Assembly (NCBI GenBank): GCA_016793645.1
Contig: JAEUHD010000367.1
Span: 1-33,856 of the forward strand
DNA length: 33,856 nt
Reading direction: 5' to 3'
Origin: Verrucomicrobiales bacterium
GTDB taxonomy: Bacteria; Verrucomicrobiota; Verrucomicrobiia; Limisphaerales; UBA9464
Shown one piece after another: positions 8,200 to 15,883 of the stretch. The notes under the pieces are model-generated. The model made no database searches and was not told the DNA's origin. It was given only the letters and a program-made list of their open reading frames with translations. Positions within the stretch are counted from its first letter, which is position 1; each line of letters begins with the position of its first letter. The translations under genes and the position numbers were made by a program.

Positions 8200-8405
8200 C
8201 GCCCCCCCTTCAGGGACGTTTTGCGCAGGTGGGCGACAACGTCCGGCCAGTAGTAGCGTATCAACCTCCCCACCCGAAGGAAGGGAATGCGGCCTTGGGC
8301 TCTCCAAGTGATGACGGTGCGTCTCGAAGCCTGAATCTTGGATGCGACTTCGTTTTCGGTCAGTAGGCCGTCTATTTCAGGCGGTTCAGCGGGTGATATG
8401 GACAT
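8196..8405 (-). CDS. Excisionase-like helix-turn-helix DNA-binding protein
   Basis: A 69-aa protein with the MerR/excisionase-type HTH_17 layout: LLTENEVASKIQASRRTVITWRAQGRIPFLRVGRLIRY. The 'LTENEVA' helix, the recognition helix 'SRRTVITW' and the 'IPFLRVGRLIRY' wing are all present. Proteins of this family in integrative elements act as recombination directionality factors or as small transcription regulators. It is the first gene of the coupled unit HTH - 43-aa ORF - helicase. The Shine-Dalgarno sequence is weak (GGGTG close to the ATG at 8403-8405). Whether it is excisionase or regulator cannot be told from sequence. Confidence 0.85.
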   Translation of the reverse strand: MSISPAEPPEIDGLLTENEVASKIQASRRTVITWRAQGRIPFLRVGRLIRYYWPDVVAHLRKTSLKGGR

Positions 8406-8441
8406 AGCACCCGCATGAATCCAACCGCCGTCCTCCTTGTC

Positions 8442-8476
8442 GAAAACAACAATAATTCCTCTTTACTGTTGTTTTC
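8442..8476 (-). terminator. Stem-loop overlapping the end of the 192-aa gene
   Basis: GAAAACAACA (8442-8451) pairs perfectly with TGTTGTTTTC (8467-8476) across a 15-nt AT-rich loop. The hairpin includes the stop codon of the 192-aa gene and ends in a U-rich arm on either strand. It may be a weak terminator separating the int-192 aa pair from the HTH-helicase unit, or an RNA-stability element. Confidence 0.4.
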
Positions 8477-9041
8477 CACGGGGCCCTCGCGGTGCGCCGC
8501 GTCCTGACAACTTCACATCAATTTTCAGCTCCTGACATATCCGACTGATGACACTCAGCGGAAGCAACTTATCCTTGCCGTCCTCCCCTTCGACGGCCTT
8601 AGCAATCTCTCTCTGCAGCTGCTGCAATGTCGGCTTCGGAGGCTGCTTCAAACCAGCTTTAGCCCATGCTCGATATTTATCAACGAGGTAGGCCCTCACC
8701 ATGTCGGGTTTCAGCTCCAATTGACGGTCGTCCATTTCAATTGCGTCCAGGAAACCTCGAAGCGGATCGAGATCTCGCTCCTCAATCGCGATTTGTAAGC
8801 GGTAAAGCACGAACTCCAAGGCCTTTGCGGTCCTCCTCTCCTCGTCACTCCAAACCCAGCCTTGTCCGAGGAACGCAGCCAGAGGCGATCCATCATGATC
8901 CAGATAGTTGCGAAGAATTTTCACTAACTGTACCGACGCCTCACTGGAATTCGGTCGAGTCCCGAAAATGGCCAACCAGTACATTTCCAAGGGGTCCTTT
9001 GCCTCTTTTATCGCCGCGACGTGTCCGGGTTTTCTGGGCAT
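8463..9041 (-). CDS. Hypothetical protein co-transcribed with integrase
   Basis: This 192-aa, soluble-looking, mostly helical and charged protein is not one I recognise. It begins MPRKPGHVAAIKEAKDPLEM and ends in a basic Gly/Arg tail (KLSGRGAPRGPRGKQQ) that could contact nucleic acid. The ATG at 9039-9041 starts 4 bp after the integrase stop and has a strong Shine-Dalgarno sequence, GGAAGGA, inside the end of int. That tight spacing suggests it works with integration or control of the element. No catalytic motif, signal peptide or membrane segment is visible. Confidence 0.8.
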   Translation of the reverse strand: MPRKPGHVAAIKEAKDPLEMYWLAIFGTRPNSSEASVQLVKILRNYLDHDGSPLAAFLGQGWVWSDEERRTAKALEFVLYRLQIAIEERDLDPLRGFLDAIEMDDRQLELKPDMVRAYLVDKYRAWAKAGLKQPPKPTLQQLQREIAKAVEGEDGKDKLLPLSVISRICQELKIDVKLSGRGAPRGPRGKQQ

Positions 9042-9045
9042 AAGT

Positions 9046-10263
9046 TTATCCTTCCGCGTGGAGCGGAATCACGTTGTTGGGTACCCTGGGGATGATTGCA
9101 AACCACGCCCTGCCCTGCGATTCGGTGACCAGGCTGCGGTAATGCTTCTGAATCATCACGGTTGAGTTCCCGCACTCGAAGGCGACTTCAGCCGCGTTCT
9201 TGAGCACCGCGAGCCGGCATGAGGCGAAAGCGTGCCGAAGTCCGTTCTTCTTCCAGGGGACACCCGCGACAACGCCGACAGCAGCAATGTGTCGGTCATC
9301 CACTGGCAGCACCGGACCCGTCCGGACGGTGTACGGCGTCAGCCATTGGACCGCAGCATCGCAAAGCGGAACCACTCTCCGACTTTGGGTCTTGGCAATG
9401 TGCGCCCCGACCACCACGACACGCTCCGCGAGGTTCACGTCAGCCCACTGGATTCGTCCAATCTCCGCAGTCCGCAGCCCACAGAATCCCCCGAGAACAA
9501 TGGCCGGCCTCACATCATCACCCGCTGCTTCGAGGAGCTTCGCAAATTCGTCCGGGGTGAACACGTCGCATCGGGGCGCGCTGGGCTTCGGGGTCTCAAC
9601 GTCGGCAATTTGTGCGGCATGATCCCGCGTAACGTAGTTTCGGCGGGCCGCGAAACTCATGAGCGCACAGAATGAGCGGTGAACGTTCCTCCGGTAACAC
9701 CCCGACATGGCTCCGCCATTGCGGAGGCGCAGCTTCAGTAACCAAGGCCGATAACGGGCTGGGGTAACGGAGGCCAGGGGACACCGGAAATCCGCAACCA
9801 GCTTCTGTCCCACTTGTCGCTCGTGGGCAATGTACGCTGCGCTGAGATTGCGTGCCTTCAACTCCGCGAGGTACTCGGCGACCACTTCAGGGACGCCCTT
9901 GGGTTCAATCTGATTGGCGGATTGATGGGCAAGGAATCCTTCCACCGCCTGAAAGATGGAAAAACCCGTCCCTTCAAGCCGCGACCTGCACAGGTTGAAC
10001 TCGGCAACCTCGTCGCGGCTCAGCGTAGCGGCGTCGTTTCGACCTGATCCAAGGCTCACTGCAATGGACTTCGCCTCGGCAATCGCGTCGGCCTCCGCCC
10101 CGAAATCCCGCAGCCGCCTGCCAAAACCAGGCTCGTGGAATGCCACCCGGAAGTATGGATACACCTTCCCGCCAACCTTTCGGGCAGACCGGTAAATCTT
10201 CACGCGAACCCCGTGGGCGTTGATTTCCATCGGTTTTCGGCCAGCTCCGTTCAAGGCGTTCAT
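9046..10263 (-). CDS. Tyrosine recombinase / phage-type integrase
   Basis: A site-specific recombinase that should integrate and excise the element at the adjacent tRNA-fMet gene. Seen motifs: an N-terminal arm-binding region, a SAM-like core-binding domain (VVAEYLAELKARNLSAAYIA) and the catalytic domain with Arg264 in GGFCGLRTAEI, the LRHAFAS box, and nucleophile Tyr375 in IQKHYRSL. The frame is open to a TTG at 10314, but that start would lie within a terminator hairpin (10293-10319), so I chose the ATG at 10261-10263 (405 aa); ATGs at 10281 and 10230 are also possible, the latter starting right at the conserved-looking MEINAHGVRVK. The gene points away from the tRNA in the same orientation and is 87 bp from its 3' end. 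Confidence 0.92.
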   Translation of the reverse strand: MNALNGAGRKPMEINAHGVRVKIYRSARKVGGKVYPYFRVAFHEPGFGRRLRDFGAEADAIAEAKSIAVSLGSGRNDAATLSRDEVAEFNLCRSRLEGTGFSIFQAVEGFLAHQSANQIEPKGVPEVVAEYLAELKARNLSAAYIAHERQVGQKLVADFRCPLASVTPARYRPWLLKLRLRNGGAMSGCYRRNVHRSFCALMSFAARRNYVTRDHAAQIADVETPKPSAPRCDVFTPDEFAKLLEAAGDDVRPAIVLGGFCGLRTAEIGRIQWADVNLAERVVVVGAHIAKTQSRRVVPLCDAAVQWLTPYTVRTGPVLPVDDRHIAAVGVVAGVPWKKNGLRHAFASCRLAVLKNAAEVAFECGNSTVMIQKHYRSLVTESQGRAWFAIIPRVPNNVIPLHAEG

Positions 10264-10292
10264 GCACCGAAACTGTACCATAAACGTGCGAA

Positions 10293-10319
10293 AACCGTTG
10301 GAAGGGTTTTCCAACGGTT
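10293..10319 (-). terminator. Hairpin terminator between tRNA-fMet and integrase
   Basis: AACCGTTGGAA (10293-10303) and TTCCAACGGTT (10309-10319) form a perfect 11-bp stem with a 5-nt loop. On the minus strand it follows the tRNA by 31 nt and is followed by UUCG after a UU-ended arm, so it can end the tRNA transcript and insulate int. Its position argues against the TTG at 10314 as the int start. Confidence 0.5.
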
Positions 10320-10350
10320 ATCGAAGTGCCTGATTTACAGGGCTTTAAAT

Positions 10351-10427
<77 letters not shown>

Positions 10428-10440
10428 GTAAGGGACGGAC

Positions 10441-10468
10441 AAAATAGGGACGGGCGTTCGCGAGGCAA
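10441..10468 (-). promoter_or_regulatory. Candidate sigma70-type promoter for tRNA-fMet
   Basis: On the minus strand TTGCCT (10463-10468) and TATTTT (10441-10446) are separated by 16 nt and end 13 nt before the tRNA 5' end. Spacing and position fit a tRNA promoter. Confidence 0.5.
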
Positions 10469-10560
10469 GATTGATTTCCAGAATCTTCTCGGGCTTCCCA
10501 GGTTCAGGTGAAAACCGATCCCGGCGCACCCCGCGGACCGTCCCCCAGATCCCTTCGATC

Positions 10561-11973
10561 TCAGGCGCCGATGGCGTCCGCAAGGTCCTCCGCGTTCCAG
10601 TTTCGACGCTCCGCCTCCAGGTGATCGGCGGTCCGCCCGTGTTCCCAGACCCCGTAGGCCGCGGCCTCCGCCCACCGGGTCCGCAAGGCCGGTTGTGCGA
10701 GCAACCCGGACAGAAAACCGGCGAGAACGTCCCCTGTCCCGCCCTGGGCAAGGCCCGGATTCCCCGAGGAATTCACCCACAGCCTGCCCCCGCCCTCCCC
10801 CACAAGCGTCTGATGTCCCTTGAGGATCACCAGCGCATTCCACCGCGTCGCCAACCGTCGCAGGGCGGCAGGGCGGTCGGACTGCACTTCGGAAGCGGAA
10901 ACTCCCAACATCCGGGCCGCCTCGCCGGGATGCGGCGTAATCACCCGGGGACCGGCCTCCGCCGACCGGACGGGCGCGTCCGCGATCCAGGCGAGGGAAC
11001 TGGCATCGAGCACCAGGACCCCTGGAAATTCCGACCACAGTCGAATCACCTCCCGACGCCAGGCCTCAGGCAATTCCGGATCCGCCAGTCCCGGTCCCGC
11101 GAGGATCGCCGAAGCCTTCTCCAGCAGGGGGTGGGAAGGCGCGAACGGATGGACCATGGCGGAGGGCACCTGCCCGGACACGACCGCGTGGATGGATTCG
11201 GGCACCAGGGCCGCGAGCAGTCCCGGCCGGGCTCGGGAAGCCGCGCGCAACGAGAGGATTCCCGCGCCGGTATAGCCCGGCGAACCCGCCAGCACGACCA
11301 CACGACCGAAGTCGCCCTTGTTGCCCGCGACGTCCCGACGCAGCGGCCAGCCCGCGAAGTCGGCGTCCAGGACCCAGTTCCGGTCGTCACTCCCCGCGGG
11401 TTCACCCAGCAAACCCACGTCGCGAATAACCTCCAGGCGTCCCACCGAGGACCACGCTTCGGACGCCAGCAATCCCCGCTTGGGCGCGCCCACGGTCACG
11501 GTGAGATCTGCGCGGATCACCGCACCCCAATGGCGCCCCGTGTCGGCGTCGATGCCGGAGGGAACATCCACGGACAGCACGCGAACTCCCGACGCATTCA
11601 CCGACTCAATGAATCCACACCACGCCGGATCGAGGGCGCGGTTCAATCCAATTCCAAACAACGCATCCACGACAAGGTCCGGGCGACGGCGCCGCGCGGC
11701 GTTCCATGCGGGCAATGCCTGCATGGGATCCGACACTTCAAGGAGGTCCACCGTCCTCGATCCCAGATGCGCCACGGCGGCCCGGGCGTCCGCGCCGTTG
11801 TTGCCCCGACCCGCAAGAATCAGGATCCGATCCGCATTCCCGGTCAGTCCCTGGATCCGTGCCGCCAGCGCCTGCCCCACGCGGGCGATGACCTCCTTGA
11901 AGCGGATCCCGGCCTCCCAGGTCGCCGCCTCCCAGGAGCGCATTTCCGCGATGGACAGGATGGGTACGCTCAT
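10561..11973 (-). CDS. nnr: Bifunctional NAD(P)H-hydrate epimerase / ADP- or ATP-dependent dehydratase
   Basis: Repairs damaged NAD(P)H hydrates: the N-terminal YjeF_N domain epimerises R/S-NAD(P)HX, and the C-terminal carbohydrate-kinase-like domain dehydrates S-NAD(P)HX. The N domain shows GRGNNGADARAAVAHL, LVVDALFGIGL and VLSVDVPSGIDADTG. The C domain starts near NKGDFGRVVVLAGSPGYTGA and has ITPHPGEAARML, VILKG and the catalytic GTGDVLAGFLSGLLAQ. At 470 aa the length is typical of the fused enzyme. The ATG at 11973 is about 20 bp after the NtrC-type regulator stop, so the two may be co-transcribed, although no functional link is obvious. Cytosolic. Confidence 0.95.
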   Translation of the reverse strand: MSVPILSIAEMRSWEAATWEAGIRFKEVIARVGQALAARIQGLTGNADRILILAGRGNNGADARAAVAHLGSRTVDLLEVSDPMQALPAWNAARRRRPDLVVDALFGIGLNRALDPAWCGFIESVNASGVRVLSVDVPSGIDADTGRHWGAVIRADLTVTVGAPKRGLLASEAWSSVGRLEVIRDVGLLGEPAGSDDRNWVLDADFAGWPLRRDVAGNKGDFGRVVVLAGSPGYTGAGILSLRAASRARPGLLAALVPESIHAVVSGQVPSAMVHPFAPSHPLLEKASAILAGPGLADPELPEAWRREVIRLWSEFPGVLVLDASSLAWIADAPVRSAEAGPRVITPHPGEAARMLGVSASEVQSDRPAALRRLATRWNALVILKGHQTLVGEGGGRLWVNSSGNPGLAQGGTGDVLAGFLSGLLAQPALRTRWAEAAAYGVWEHGRTADHLEAERRNWNAEDLADAIGA

Positions 11974-11994
11974 GGGTTCCAGTCTGGGTCGACT

Positions 11995-13461
11995 TCAGTT
12001 CACAGCAAGTTCCTGCCGGATGCCGAACTTCTCAACGCGCTTCCGCAGGGTCGCGCGGGTAATCCCCAGGAGTTTCGCCGCCTGGACCTGGTTTCCCCGG
12101 GTCTCCTTCAGCGCCTCCATGATCAACACCCGTTCCACGGCGGGAAGCACCTTGAGTTTTGAATCGGCCCTTGCGAACCGGAACAGACTGGCCGCCAGGG
12201 TGGCCAGGTCGCCGGTGCCGGGGACGGAAACCGCGCCTGGAGCGGGCGTCGACGGGGATCCTCGCTCCGCCGGCGTTGACGGGGACTCGGGGGAACCGGT
12301 GGCTATCTCCGGCGGCAAATCGGAAGGCAGAAGAACCGGGCCCTTGGCCACCACGAGCGCCCGCCGGAGCGCATTCTCCAATTCCCGGACATTGCCCGGC
12401 CACGAATAGGACTCCAAGGCCTCCAGCGTCCCCGGACCGATCGACTTCGGCTTGCCGTCGCGTCCCGCCAGCTTGCGAAGGAAATAATCCACGAGCAGCC
12501 GGATGTCGCCCGGCCGCTGGCGCAGCGCCGGCATCTGGATCCGGACCACGTTGAGCCGGTAGAAAAGGTCCTCCCGAAACTCCTTCCGGGCCACCGATTC
12601 CTCCAGGGGCCGGTTGGTGGCGGCAATGATCCGCACGTCCACCTTCACCGTCTGGTTGCCGCCCACACGTTCGAAGGTCCCACTCTGGAGGACGCGCAGA
12701 ATCTTGGTCTGGGTCGCCGGCGCCATGTCACCCACTTCATCCAGGAAGATCGTGCCCCCATTGCACTGCTCGAATTTTCCGATGCGCTGGGTCGCCGCGC
12801 CGGTGAAGGCGCCCTTTTCATGTCCGAACAACTCCGATTCCAACAGGTTCTCCGCCAGCGCCGCGCAATTGACCGCCAGGAACGGCCGCTCCGCCCGGCG
12901 CCCGTACTGGTAGATCGCCCGGGCAACGAGTTCCTTTCCCGTGCCGCTTTCTCCGGTGATCAATGCCGTGGCATCCGTTGCGGCCACCTGCCCGATGAGC
13001 TTGAAGATCGCCTGCATCGCCTCGGAGCGTCCGATGACACCCAGCTCGTAATCCTCGGCCTCCAACATGGGTTGGAGCACGATGGCCTGACGGGATTCGC
13101 GGGCGGTCTTCAGGGCCTGGGACACGAGCTCCTTGAGGCGCGGCACGTCGAAGGGCTTCAGAAGATAGTCATAGGCCCCCAGCTTCATGGCCTCAATGGC
13201 GGTCTGGGTCGTGCCGTAGGCCGTCATGAGGATGACCGGCAGCTTGGGATCCAACTGCCGGATCCGCCGCAGCGTCTCCAGACCGTTGATGCCCGCCATC
13301 CGGATGTCGCTGATCACCAGGTCCGGCTTGGCGGAACGAATGAGTTGGATCCCCTCCTCGCCACTGGAGGCGGTAAACAACTGCAGATCCGGAGCATCGA
13401 AGATCCGCCGGAAGCTGTACTGAACGTCCGCCTCATCATCAATCAGGAGCAGTTTATCCAT
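11995..13461 (-). CDS. Sigma54-dependent response regulator, NtrC family
   Basis: A two-component transcription activator of 488 aa. Domains in order: receiver (residues 1-120, LLLIDDEAD, phospho-acceptor D52 in VISDIRM, T and K in LMTAYG and YDYLLKPFD); a sigma54 AAA+ domain with Walker A GESGTGKE, the sigma54-contacting GAFTGA loop at residues 217-222, and Walker B GGTIFLDEVGDM; a Ser/Pro/Thr-rich linker; and a Fis-type HTH (GNQVQAAKLLGITRATLRKRVEKFG). All key residues are present. No partner histidine kinase is adjacent. The upstream region contains the heptamer-repeat array. Target promoters are unknown. Confidence 0.96.
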   Translation of the reverse strand: MDKLLLIDDEADVQYSFRRIFDAPDLQLFTASSGEEGIQLIRSAKPDLVISDIRMAGINGLETLRRIRQLDPKLPVILMTAYGTTQTAIEAMKLGAYDYLLKPFDVPRLKELVSQALKTARESRQAIVLQPMLEAEDYELGVIGRSEAMQAIFKLIGQVAATDATALITGESGTGKELVARAIYQYGRRAERPFLAVNCAALAENLLESELFGHEKGAFTGAATQRIGKFEQCNGGTIFLDEVGDMAPATQTKILRVLQSGTFERVGGNQTVKVDVRIIAATNRPLEESVARKEFREDLFYRLNVVRIQMPALRQRPGDIRLLVDYFLRKLAGRDGKPKSIGPGTLEALESYSWPGNVRELENALRRALVVAKGPVLLPSDLPPEIATGSPESPSTPAERGSPSTPAPGAVSVPGTGDLATLAASLFRFARADSKLKVLPAVERVLIMEALKETRGNQVQAAKLLGITRATLRKRVEKFGIRQELAVN

Positions 13462-13532
13462 CGTCTCGGCCGGAACGTACTCCGGAAGCGCCCGGAGCCA
13501 ACAGAGCGAAAGAGGGTAAAAGGTGGGAATTG

Positions 13533-13588
13533 GTCATTCGTCATTCGTCATTCGTCATTCGTCATTCGTCATTCGTCATTCGTCATTG
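13533..13588. repeat. Tandem heptamer GTCATTC x7 plus GTCATTG
   Basis: Seven exact copies of GTCATTC (13533-13581) are followed by one GTCATTG (13582-13588). Copies are identical, indicating recent slippage expansion or contraction. Confidence 0.95.
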
Positions 13589-13645
13589 GGCAGTGGTTCT
13601 TGGTTCGTCTTCAGTGTTCAGGAGTTTTCTGGCCGGTGTTCAGTG

Positions 13646-13764
13646 GACGACCGACGACCGACGACCGACGACCGACGACCGACGACCGACGACCGACGAC
13701 TGACGACTGACGACTGACGACTGACGACTGACGACTGACGACTGACCAATGACCAATGACCAAT
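13646..13764. repeat. Tandem heptamers GACGACC x7, GACGACT x7, GACCAAT x3
   Basis: Seventeen consecutive 7-mers fall in three homogeneous blocks: GACGACC at 13646-13694, GACGACT at 13695-13743 and GACCAAT at 13744-13764. The last block is the reverse complement of the ATTGGTC-type unit on the left edge of the region. Block-wise homogeneity is what local slippage would produce. Confidence 0.95.
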
Positions 13765-13786
13765 TCCCACTCCCCCCAAAAATACC

Positions 13787-13814
13787 TTGATCCTTCCACC
13801 CGCCTCCCTAGTTT
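13787..13814 (+). promoter_or_regulatory. Candidate promoter of rpsA
   Basis: TTGATC (13787-13792) and TAGTTT (13809-13814) are spaced 16 nt, leaving a leader of about 200 nt before the rpsA ATG. A small hairpin CGTTGC/GCAACG occurs in that leader near 13893-13909. Apart from these I see nothing in 13771-14027. The -10 match is imperfect. Confidence 0.3.
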
Positions 13815-14027
13815 GCGGGCGCCTGCCGTCACGTGTGTGGCGGCGTTTTAGGCTGAGAAACACCGTTAAACGCACTACCTGACCATTCACCTCCGTTGCC
13901 AGCCGCAACGCGGTATTGTTAGGCACGGAGTCTTCGCGCAGGGCGGCGCATCCTCTTCGCCCACGCCAAGCTCCCGTTTACCGGCGACACGAAACGCAGT
14001 TTGTTCATTCGTTCGCCCATTATTCCC

Positions 14028-15707
14028 ATGGCAGTCACCACGCAGCAGTTCGCCGAGATGCTGAAGCAGTTCGAGAAACCGCTTCAGACCGGCCAGATCG
14101 TCAAAGGCACCGTCATCGAAATCCGTCCCAAGGAAGTCATCATCGACGTCGGCGGAAAATCCGAGGGCGTCGTCCCCGGATCCGAGATCCCCGACTTCTC
14201 CACCCTCAAGGTGGGTGATTCCTTCGAAGTGCTCGTCGAGCGCGCCGAGGACAAGGACGGCAACATCCTCGTCTCCCGCGAGAAGGCCGAGTTCAAGCAG
14301 AACTGGGATCGCATCCAGACCATCTGCAACGAAGGCGGCACCGTGCAGGGCAAGGTCAAGGCCGTCGTCAAGGGCGGTCTGGTGGTCAACATCGGCGTCG
14401 AGGCCTTCTGCCCGTCGTCCCAGATTGACATCACCCCCCCGAAGAATCTCCAGATCTACGTGGGCAACGCCTACGAGTTCAAGGTCGTGAAGTTGAACCC
14501 CGAGCGCCAGAACGTCGTTCTGAGCCGCCGGGAACTCGTCGAGGCGGAGCGCAACAGCCGCCGGGCCACCCTGCTCCAGGAACTGGTGCCGGGCGACGTC
14601 CGCAAGGGCGTGGTCAAGAACATCACCGACTTCGGCGCGTTCATCGACCTCAACGGTCTCGACGGCCTGCTGCACATCACCGACATGTCCTGGGGCCGCA
14701 TCTCGCACCCGAGCGAACTGCTCCGCGTCGGACAGGAACTCGACGTCGTCATCCTCGACATCAACCGCGAGAAGGAGCGGGTTTCCCTCGGCCTCAAGCA
14801 GAAGGAAGCGAATCCGTGGGACAGCATCGAGTCCAAGTTCCCTCTCGGAGCCAAGGTCAAGGGCAAGGTGGTCAACCTGGTTCCCTACGGCGCCTTCATC
14901 GAACTCGAGCCCGGGGTCGAAGGCCTCGTGCACGTCACCGAACTGTCCTGGACCAAACGCATCGCCAAGCCCTCCGACGTCCTCAAGGTCGGCCAGGAGA
15001 TCGAGGCGGTCGTGCTCGGCATCAACCGCGAGGAGCAGAAGATCAGCCTCGGCATCCGCCAGTTGGAGACCAACCCGTGGGATGTGGCCCATGAGAAGTA
15101 TCCGTCCGGCACCAAGGTCAAGGGCACCATCCGCAACCTCACCAGCTACGGGGCGTTCCTGGAGCTCGAGGAGGGTCTGGACGGCATGATCCACGTGTCC
15201 GACATGTCCTGGACCCGGAAGATCAACCATCCGAGCGAGGTGGTGAAGAAGGGCGACGTCGTCGAGGCGGTCGTGCTCGAAGTGGACAAGGCCAACCAGC
15301 GCATTTCGCTGGGCATGAAGCAGCTCTCGCAGGATCCGTGGGAGGGCATCGACCAGTTCTTCAAGGTCGGCGACCTCGTCCAGGGCAAGGTCACCAAGCT
15401 CGCGAGCTTCGGCGCGTTCGTCGGACTCGAGCACGACATCGACGGTCTGGTGCACATCTCGCAGGTCAGCGAGGAGCGCGTGGACAAGATCAAGAACGTG
15501 CTCAAGGTCGGGGACGACGTCACCGCCCGCGTGATCAAGATCGACCGTGCCGAACGCCGGATCGGTCTTTCCATCAAGGCTGCGAACTACACGCAGGACC
15601 AGATCAAGGAGGAGCAGAAGCTGCTCGACCAGCTCAAGCCGGGCGAGGACCTGGTCGCGCTGGAGCATGCCTTCGCCGCCGCCGAGGAGAAGTTCAGCAA
15701 GCAATAA
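14028..15707 (+). CDS. rpsA: 30S ribosomal protein S1
   Basis: S1 binds mRNA on the 30S subunit and helps initiate translation, especially on weak Shine-Dalgarno messages. The 559-aa product has six S1 (OB-fold) repeats, starting near GQIVKGTVIEIRPKEV, GTVQGKVKAVVKGG, GDVRKGVVKNITDFGAF, GAKVKGKVVNLVPYGAF, GTKVKGTIRNLTSYGAF and GDLVQGKVTKLASFGAF. Repeats 3-6 are canonical; 1 and 2, which dock to the ribosome, are divergent, as in other S1 proteins. I chose the ATG at 14028 (MAVTTQQFAEML) over an upstream ATG at 14001 because the extra nine residues are atypical. There is no Shine-Dalgarno sequence, which is common for rpsA. A strong terminator follows. Confidence 0.97.
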   Translation: MAVTTQQFAEMLKQFEKPLQTGQIVKGTVIEIRPKEVIIDVGGKSEGVVPGSEIPDFSTLKVGDSFEVLVERAEDKDGNILVSREKAEFKQNWDRIQTICNEGGTVQGKVKAVVKGGLVVNIGVEAFCPSSQIDITPPKNLQIYVGNAYEFKVVKLNPERQNVVLSRRELVEAERNSRRATLLQELVPGDVRKGVVKNITDFGAFIDLNGLDGLLHITDMSWGRISHPSELLRVGQELDVVILDINREKERVSLGLKQKEANPWDSIESKFPLGAKVKGKVVNLVPYGAFIELEPGVEGLVHVTELSWTKRIAKPSDVLKVGQEIEAVVLGINREEQKISLGIRQLETNPWDVAHEKYPSGTKVKGTIRNLTSYGAFLELEEGLDGMIHVSDMSWTRKINHPSEVVKKGDVVEAVVLEVDKANQRISLGMKQLSQDPWEGIDQFFKVGDLVQGKVTKLASFGAFVGLEHDIDGLVHISQVSEERVDKIKNVLKVGDDVTARVIKIDRAERRIGLSIKAANYTQDQIKEEQKLLDQLKPGEDLVALEHAFAAAEEKFSKQ

Positions 15708-15727
15708 GCCCGAACCCCTCAACACCA

Positions 15728-15759
15728 CGGGCGCGGCCCCCGGGGCCGCGCCCGTTTTT
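15728..15759 (+). terminator. Rho-independent terminator after rpsA
   Basis: A perfect GC-rich 13-bp stem, CGGGCGCGGCCCC (15728-15740) with GGGGCCGCGCCCG (15742-15754), is followed by TTTTT at 15755-15759, 20 nt after the rpsA stop. A few central pairs must open to make the loop. Confidence 0.92.
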
Positions 15760-15883
15760 CATCCAAATTCTCCCAGCAGCCGATTCCCAAGGACCGCGAA
15801 CTTGCTTTTCCTGTGTGGCGACGGCATCGTCCCGCCCCTTTGCAAAGTTCAAGCCTCGCACGATCCGCGACGCCCTTCCATCC

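Larger units (their letters stand above)
1..10350. mobile_element. Putative integrative element next to tRNA-fMet (one arm; far end not found)
   Basis: A tyrosine integrase, an excisionase-like HTH protein and a RepA-type helicase lie in one orientation immediately 3' of an initiator tRNA-Met gene, with the integrase nearest the tRNA. That is the usual layout of an element integrated at a tRNA 3' end. All genes from the tRNA to the left edge are on the minus strand, and the base composition looks less GC-rich than the chromosome right of 10.4 kb (by eye, not computed). I found no second copy of the tRNA 3' end in the window, so the left boundary is unknown. The int-to-helicase part is well supported as mobile; inclusion of the Cmr operon is inference. 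Confidence 0.5.
13523..13770. repeat. Heptamer-repeat region bounded by 16-bp inverted repeats
   Basis: GTGGGAATTGGTCATT at 13523-13538 is repeated as its exact reverse complement at 13755-13770, enclosing two heptamer arrays and a loosely related middle. The whole 248-bp block can fold back on itself. It lies between the divergent NtrC-type regulator and rpsA. The function is unknown; it may be a mobile or slippage-prone intergenic repeat. Confidence 0.85.

Noticed and set aside
10471..12162. 563-codon plus-strand frame
   Set aside because: Antisense to nnr and the regulator end; composition typical of a shadow frame.
13523..13770. Heptamer array read as a CRISPR or as coding sequence
   Set aside because: Units are 7 bp without spacers; translated frames give only simple repeats.
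13887..15728. 613-codon minus-strand frame
   Set aside because: Exact antisense of rpsA; Leu/Asp/Val-rich mirror of S1 codons.
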